Positions 61,306 through 64,000 of a stretch of DNA of 64,000 nt are shown in pieces. Both the position numbers and the translations under genes were made by a program. The notes beneath the pieces are model-generated. The model was not told the origin of the DNA, did no database searches, and was given only the letters and a program-made list of their open reading frames with translations. The stretch's first letter is position 1. Every line of letters begins with the position of its first letter. Source of the DNA: an uncultured Schlesneria sp. (GTDB taxonomy: Bacteria > Planctomycetota > Planctomycetia > Planctomycetales > Planctomycetaceae); contig CAIVEI010000050.1 in NCBI GenBank assembly GCA_903904835.1, positions 62,001 through 126,000 on the forward strand, read 5' to 3'.

Positions 61306-61332
61306 CGTAGCATGGGCTTTAGCCCGTGCACC
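61306..61332. repeat. Short palindromic repeat, family C, intergenic copy
   Basis: The unit runs CGTAGCATGGGCTTTAGCCC then GTGCACC and matches the copy inside the phosphohexomutase gene except at one base. It begins three bases after the lipoprotein stop and directly precedes the family D hairpin. Confidence 0.88.
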
Positions 61333-61340
61333 ACAAAGAC

Positions 61341-61434
61341 GGGGTCGGGCGTCCAAATTTCAAAATTGGCCAATGGGCTGTCGTCTTCAAAAAACGCATC
61401 ACTGGCCAATTTTGAAATTTGAACACCCGACCCC
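61341..61434. repeat. Long inverted repeat, family D (94 bases)
   Basis: Arms at 61341-61372 and 61403-61434 pair at 30 of 32 positions, starting GGGGTCGGG and ending CCCGACCCC, with AAATTTCAAAATTGGCCA next to the loop. The 30-base loop is not self-complementary. Such GGGGTCGGG-ended palindromes resemble REP sequences handled by Y1 (RAYT) transposases; none is encoded here. It sits between convergent genes. Confidence 0.9.
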
Positions 61435-61463
61435 AGAACAGCCAGCCCACAGCCAAACTTGGC

Positions 61464-62906
61464 TCATGACTCCATGAGGTAGGGTTGCAGTTCACCGCTG
61501 GAAATCAGTTTTCGAAGAATCGGCGCTGTGGCGATTGTTGTGACCAGCGCCATGATGACCATCATCGCGAACAGCTTGGGTGAGATCACGCCAAGCGACA
61601 GACCGATGTTCAGAACGATCAACTCCATCAATCCCCGGGTATTCATCAGAATTCCCAGTGCGGCTGATGTCCGCCAGTCAATCCCCGTCAGATGCGCAGC
61701 CAGGATCGTTCCGCCAAACTTTCCGATCGTCGCGACCAGGATGATTGCACCGCAAATCAGCCAACTGTCGAAACCGCTGATCAGACCGATTCGCGTATTC
61801 ATCCCGGTGACGGCAAAAAAAGCGGGAAGCAGCATGATGGTGACGACATCATGCAACTTATGACTCAATTCTTTACTGACACGGCTGTCGTGAGGAATCA
61901 TTGCACCCAATAGGAACGCGCCGAAAACCGCGTGAATACCGATCGCTTCCGTCGACAACGCGGCACAGAGCAAGGCAATCAATAACAGTGGCGTGGTTCG
62001 CTGATCTAAACCACGAAGTTCGGCCCAGGCGATCCACCTCAACATCAGTGGTCGCACAACCAGAAACATCACGGCGATAAACGCGATCGTGGCGACGGCG
62101 ACCATCACTGCATCGCCAATCTGAGCTTTCGCAACACCGACCACAAACGCCAGAAGACACCACGCCGTGACATCGTCCGTTGCCGCGCAGCTCAGGGCAA
62201 TCACGCCAAGATCGGTCTGGTCTAAGCGCTGATCAGTCAGAATTCGGGCAAGGATTGGAAAGGCGGTAATCGACATCGCCACCCCGAGGAACAACGCGAA
62301 ACTCGTAAACGGGACATCGCTTGTCGATAACATCGGATACAACCACAGAGCCATTACGGCCCCGAGGACGAATGGAACGACGATACTGGCGTGCGAGATT
62401 GCAATCGCCGACTTTGCCTGGTGCCCGACTTTTTGCAGATTCAGCTCGAGCCCGACAATGAACATGTACAGGACGACCCCCAATTGGGCGATGGTCTTCA
62501 AAGACGAGACAACCAATCCATGCGGATCGCTCGAAGTATCGGGAATCAAACAATGCATCGCATCGGGAAAATAGGTTCCCAGTATTGAAGGACCGAGCAC
62601 AATCCCCGCGATGACTTCTCCGATGACGGCAGGTTGGTGAAACCGCTTCAGAGCCCAGGCAAACAGGTTTCCCATGGCAATGACTGCAGCGAGGGTTGCC
62701 AAAACGTGGACGACGACATCGACACCATCAGATTTTGTCACTCCGGTTGTTGTCGAGGTGGGGGTCGCGGCCGGAGCCTTCAGCTCTTGTCCAACCTGTT
62801 TAATCCACCAAAACGAAGCGATGCCGCCGACAAGCAGCAAAAAATAAAAGACCAGCAGTCTCCCCGATTCGTGTCGGGGCTGGGTATTCGAGGATGCCGT
62901 GCTCAT
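61464..62906 (-). CDS. CPA2-family cation/proton antiporter (Kef/NapA type)
   Basis: The 480-residue membrane protein has one N-terminal helix (LLVFYFLLLVGGIASFWWI) followed by a 12-13-helix Na+/H+ exchanger domain. Landmarks are HQPAVIGEVIAGIVLGPSIL, LGVVLYMFIVGLELN, the unwound ion-binding region AFPILARIL with ALSCAATDDVTAWCLL (two adjacent aspartates as in electrogenic NapA/NhaA-like carriers), and NTRGLMELIVLNIGL. It lacks the TrkA-N regulatory domain of KefB/C, so it is probably a constitutive exchanger for Na+ or K+. Two palindromes lie about 75-115 bases before its start and may bind a regulator. Confidence 0.92.
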   Translation of the reverse strand: MSTASSNTQPRHESGRLLVFYFLLLVGGIASFWWIKQVGQELKAPAATPTSTTTGVTKSDGVDVVVHVLATLAAVIAMGNLFAWALKRFHQPAVIGEVIAGIVLGPSILGTYFPDAMHCLIPDTSSDPHGLVVSSLKTIAQLGVVLYMFIVGLELNLQKVGHQAKSAIAISHASIVVPFVLGAVMALWLYPMLSTSDVPFTSFALFLGVAMSITAFPILARILTDQRLDQTDLGVIALSCAATDDVTAWCLLAFVVGVAKAQIGDAVMVAVATIAFIAVMFLVVRPLMLRWIAWAELRGLDQRTTPLLLIALLCAALSTEAIGIHAVFGAFLLGAMIPHDSRVSKELSHKLHDVVTIMLLPAFFAVTGMNTRIGLISGFDSWLICGAIILVATIGKFGGTILAAHLTGIDWRTSAALGILMNTRGLMELIVLNIGLSLGVISPKLFAMMVIMALVTTIATAPILRKLISSGELQPYLMES

Positions 62907-62981
62907 CAGCAGAACGATTCAAGTAATTCGGTGGGTCGTCGAAGCATTCAAGGTGAAAAAATTCCGCTTCAAGTCCCCAAA

Positions 62982-63021
62982 CGATAGTCGTTCAAACAAC
63001 TATCGTCAAGACAATTGTCTT
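62982..63021. promoter_or_regulatory. Two adjacent palindromes upstream of the antiporter
   Basis: An inverted repeat (CGATAGTCGTT and AACAACTATCG, 10 of 11 paired, 62982-63005) is followed within 2 bases by a perfect 14-base palindrome AAGACAATTGTCTT (63008-63021). Their position 75-115 bases before the antiporter start suggests operator sites. Confidence 0.5.
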
Positions 63022-63320
63022 CAGATAGGCGAAGATGGTTTCATGAAACGATGGATTCACTTAAGGAAGTTTTGTTGCGAAAAGAAGGGACGTTTTCCAG
63101 GACGATTGCTGTCATAAAGGGGTTTTCGCCCTGAGAGGACGATATTTACCAGCACAGCTTGCCGCTGTTCTGGGATGTTTTTCCCTTCAGGGCAATGATT
63201 CTGCTCTTAAGGCGCAACATTATCGCCTCACGTCTTACAGCCTGTTTCATGAGGCCGCGCTTCCTCCCAAATGGCTTAAGGCATCCTCCTGCTATGCTCT
63301 TAAATGCCAAAAAACGGTAA

Positions 63321-63336
63321 ATGAACGTGCGTTCAT
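63321..63336. promoter_or_regulatory. Palindrome resembling a GAAC-N4-GTTC operator
   Basis: ATGAACGTGCGTTCAT has perfect 7-base arms around TG. The core GAAC-N4-GTTC is the LexA-type box known from Gram-positive bacteria. It lies 299 bases before the DUF1559 start codon. The match is short and could be chance. Confidence 0.3.
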
Positions 63337-63634
63337 AATCGGAGCCAATCTCACGCAAAAGTAATGAAAAGTAAAAAATTTTCAATTTTTTGCGTCATGA
63401 ATTCGGGTTCCCGGATAATTCATCATTAATTCATTCAAGTAATCCCTGTTTCTACGGTTTTCCACAATCAATTCTTGCGTTTTCTGCCTGAATCCGAAAG
63501 TGGTTACTTGATGGGTTTTGGTGCTTAGGTTTTTCCTGAGTTCCCCGTTTGTTTCATTTTCATAGGTGTTTTGCTTGGTTCCGCCGTACGGTTCTCCAAG
63601 TTTTCTCGGTGGTTTTTTTGAAGGAGTGTGTGTC

Positions 63635-64000
<366 letters not shown>

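Larger units (their letters stand above)
62907..63634. other. Divergent regulatory region between antiporter and DUF1559 gene
   Basis: About 730 bases without a gene. It holds two adjacent palindromes near the antiporter (62982-63021), a third palindrome at 63321-63336, and an AT-rich stretch (63360-63600) leading into the DUF1559 gene. Minus-strand open frames at 63146-63714 have no protein features and one overlaps the real gene. Confidence 0.55.

Overview
The window reads as a chromosomal stretch of a planctomycete (Planctomycetota, probably Planctomycetales). The evidence is protein content: a PSCyt1/DUF1549/DUF1553 surface cytochrome-type protein, a DUF1501 protein with a Tat signal, a DUF1559 protein with a prepilin-type leader, a NIPSNAP protein, many Ser/Thr kinases carrying FHA or SUMF1 modules, and an ECF-type sigma factor beside an FHA-kinase. 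No rRNA, tRNA, CRISPR array, insertion sequence or phage module could be supported. Genus-level identity cannot be decided from the sequence alone.

Region 1 (1-21,002) is a signalling island. It holds seven Ser/Thr protein kinase genes, one of them cut by the window edge, plus an FHA-domain membrane protein, a secreted coiled-coil protein, a Uma2-fold protein and an ECF sigma factor. Four minus-strand kinases (4864-7287, 7486-9867, 9928-14187, 14913-17618) share an almost identical N-terminus and kinase domain but carry completely different modules after a single membrane segment: TPR plus a Cys-rich domain; a SUMF1-like domain; five LamG/DUF1080-like modules; and SUMF1 plus a unique tail. 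This looks like duplication of a kinase cassette with exchange of the extracytoplasmic sensor. The three-gene unit kinase, FHA-TM-degenerate trypsin-like protein and secreted coiled-coil protein (7287 down to 2341) is the best candidate here for an undescribed signalling system.

Region 2 (21,105-42,934) is mostly envelope and housekeeping: an O-antigen ligase/polymerase-like protein; a NIPSNAP-mtnA-speB operon suggesting methylthioadenosine salvage beside polyamine synthesis; a translationally coupled pair of exported proteins, one a family-5 solute-binding protein; an S9 peptidase; a DUF1501 protein; an HtrA/Deg protease; RNase III with a near-consensus promoter; a GT-C type membrane glycosyltransferase; a CvpA protein; and an unusual membrane-anchored GspE/PilB ATPase.

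Region 3 (42,944-64,000) holds acetolactate synthase, an exported BNR-repeat protein, an RDD membrane protein, a lipoprotein hydrolase with a helical repeat region, CstA, the PSCyt1/DUF1549/DUF1553 protein, a divergent phosphohexomutase/manC pair for sugar-nucleotide supply, a bshB1-HAD-murD operon, a small lipoprotein, a CPA2 cation/proton antiporter, and the start of a DUF1559 gene.

Scattered through the window are at least four families of long inverted repeats. Two families are present twice, about 36-39 kb apart. A third has one intergenic copy and one copy read in frame inside the phosphohexomutase gene. Most of the intergenic copies lie between convergent genes, where they may serve as terminators or mark old mobile-element (REP/MITE-like) insertions.
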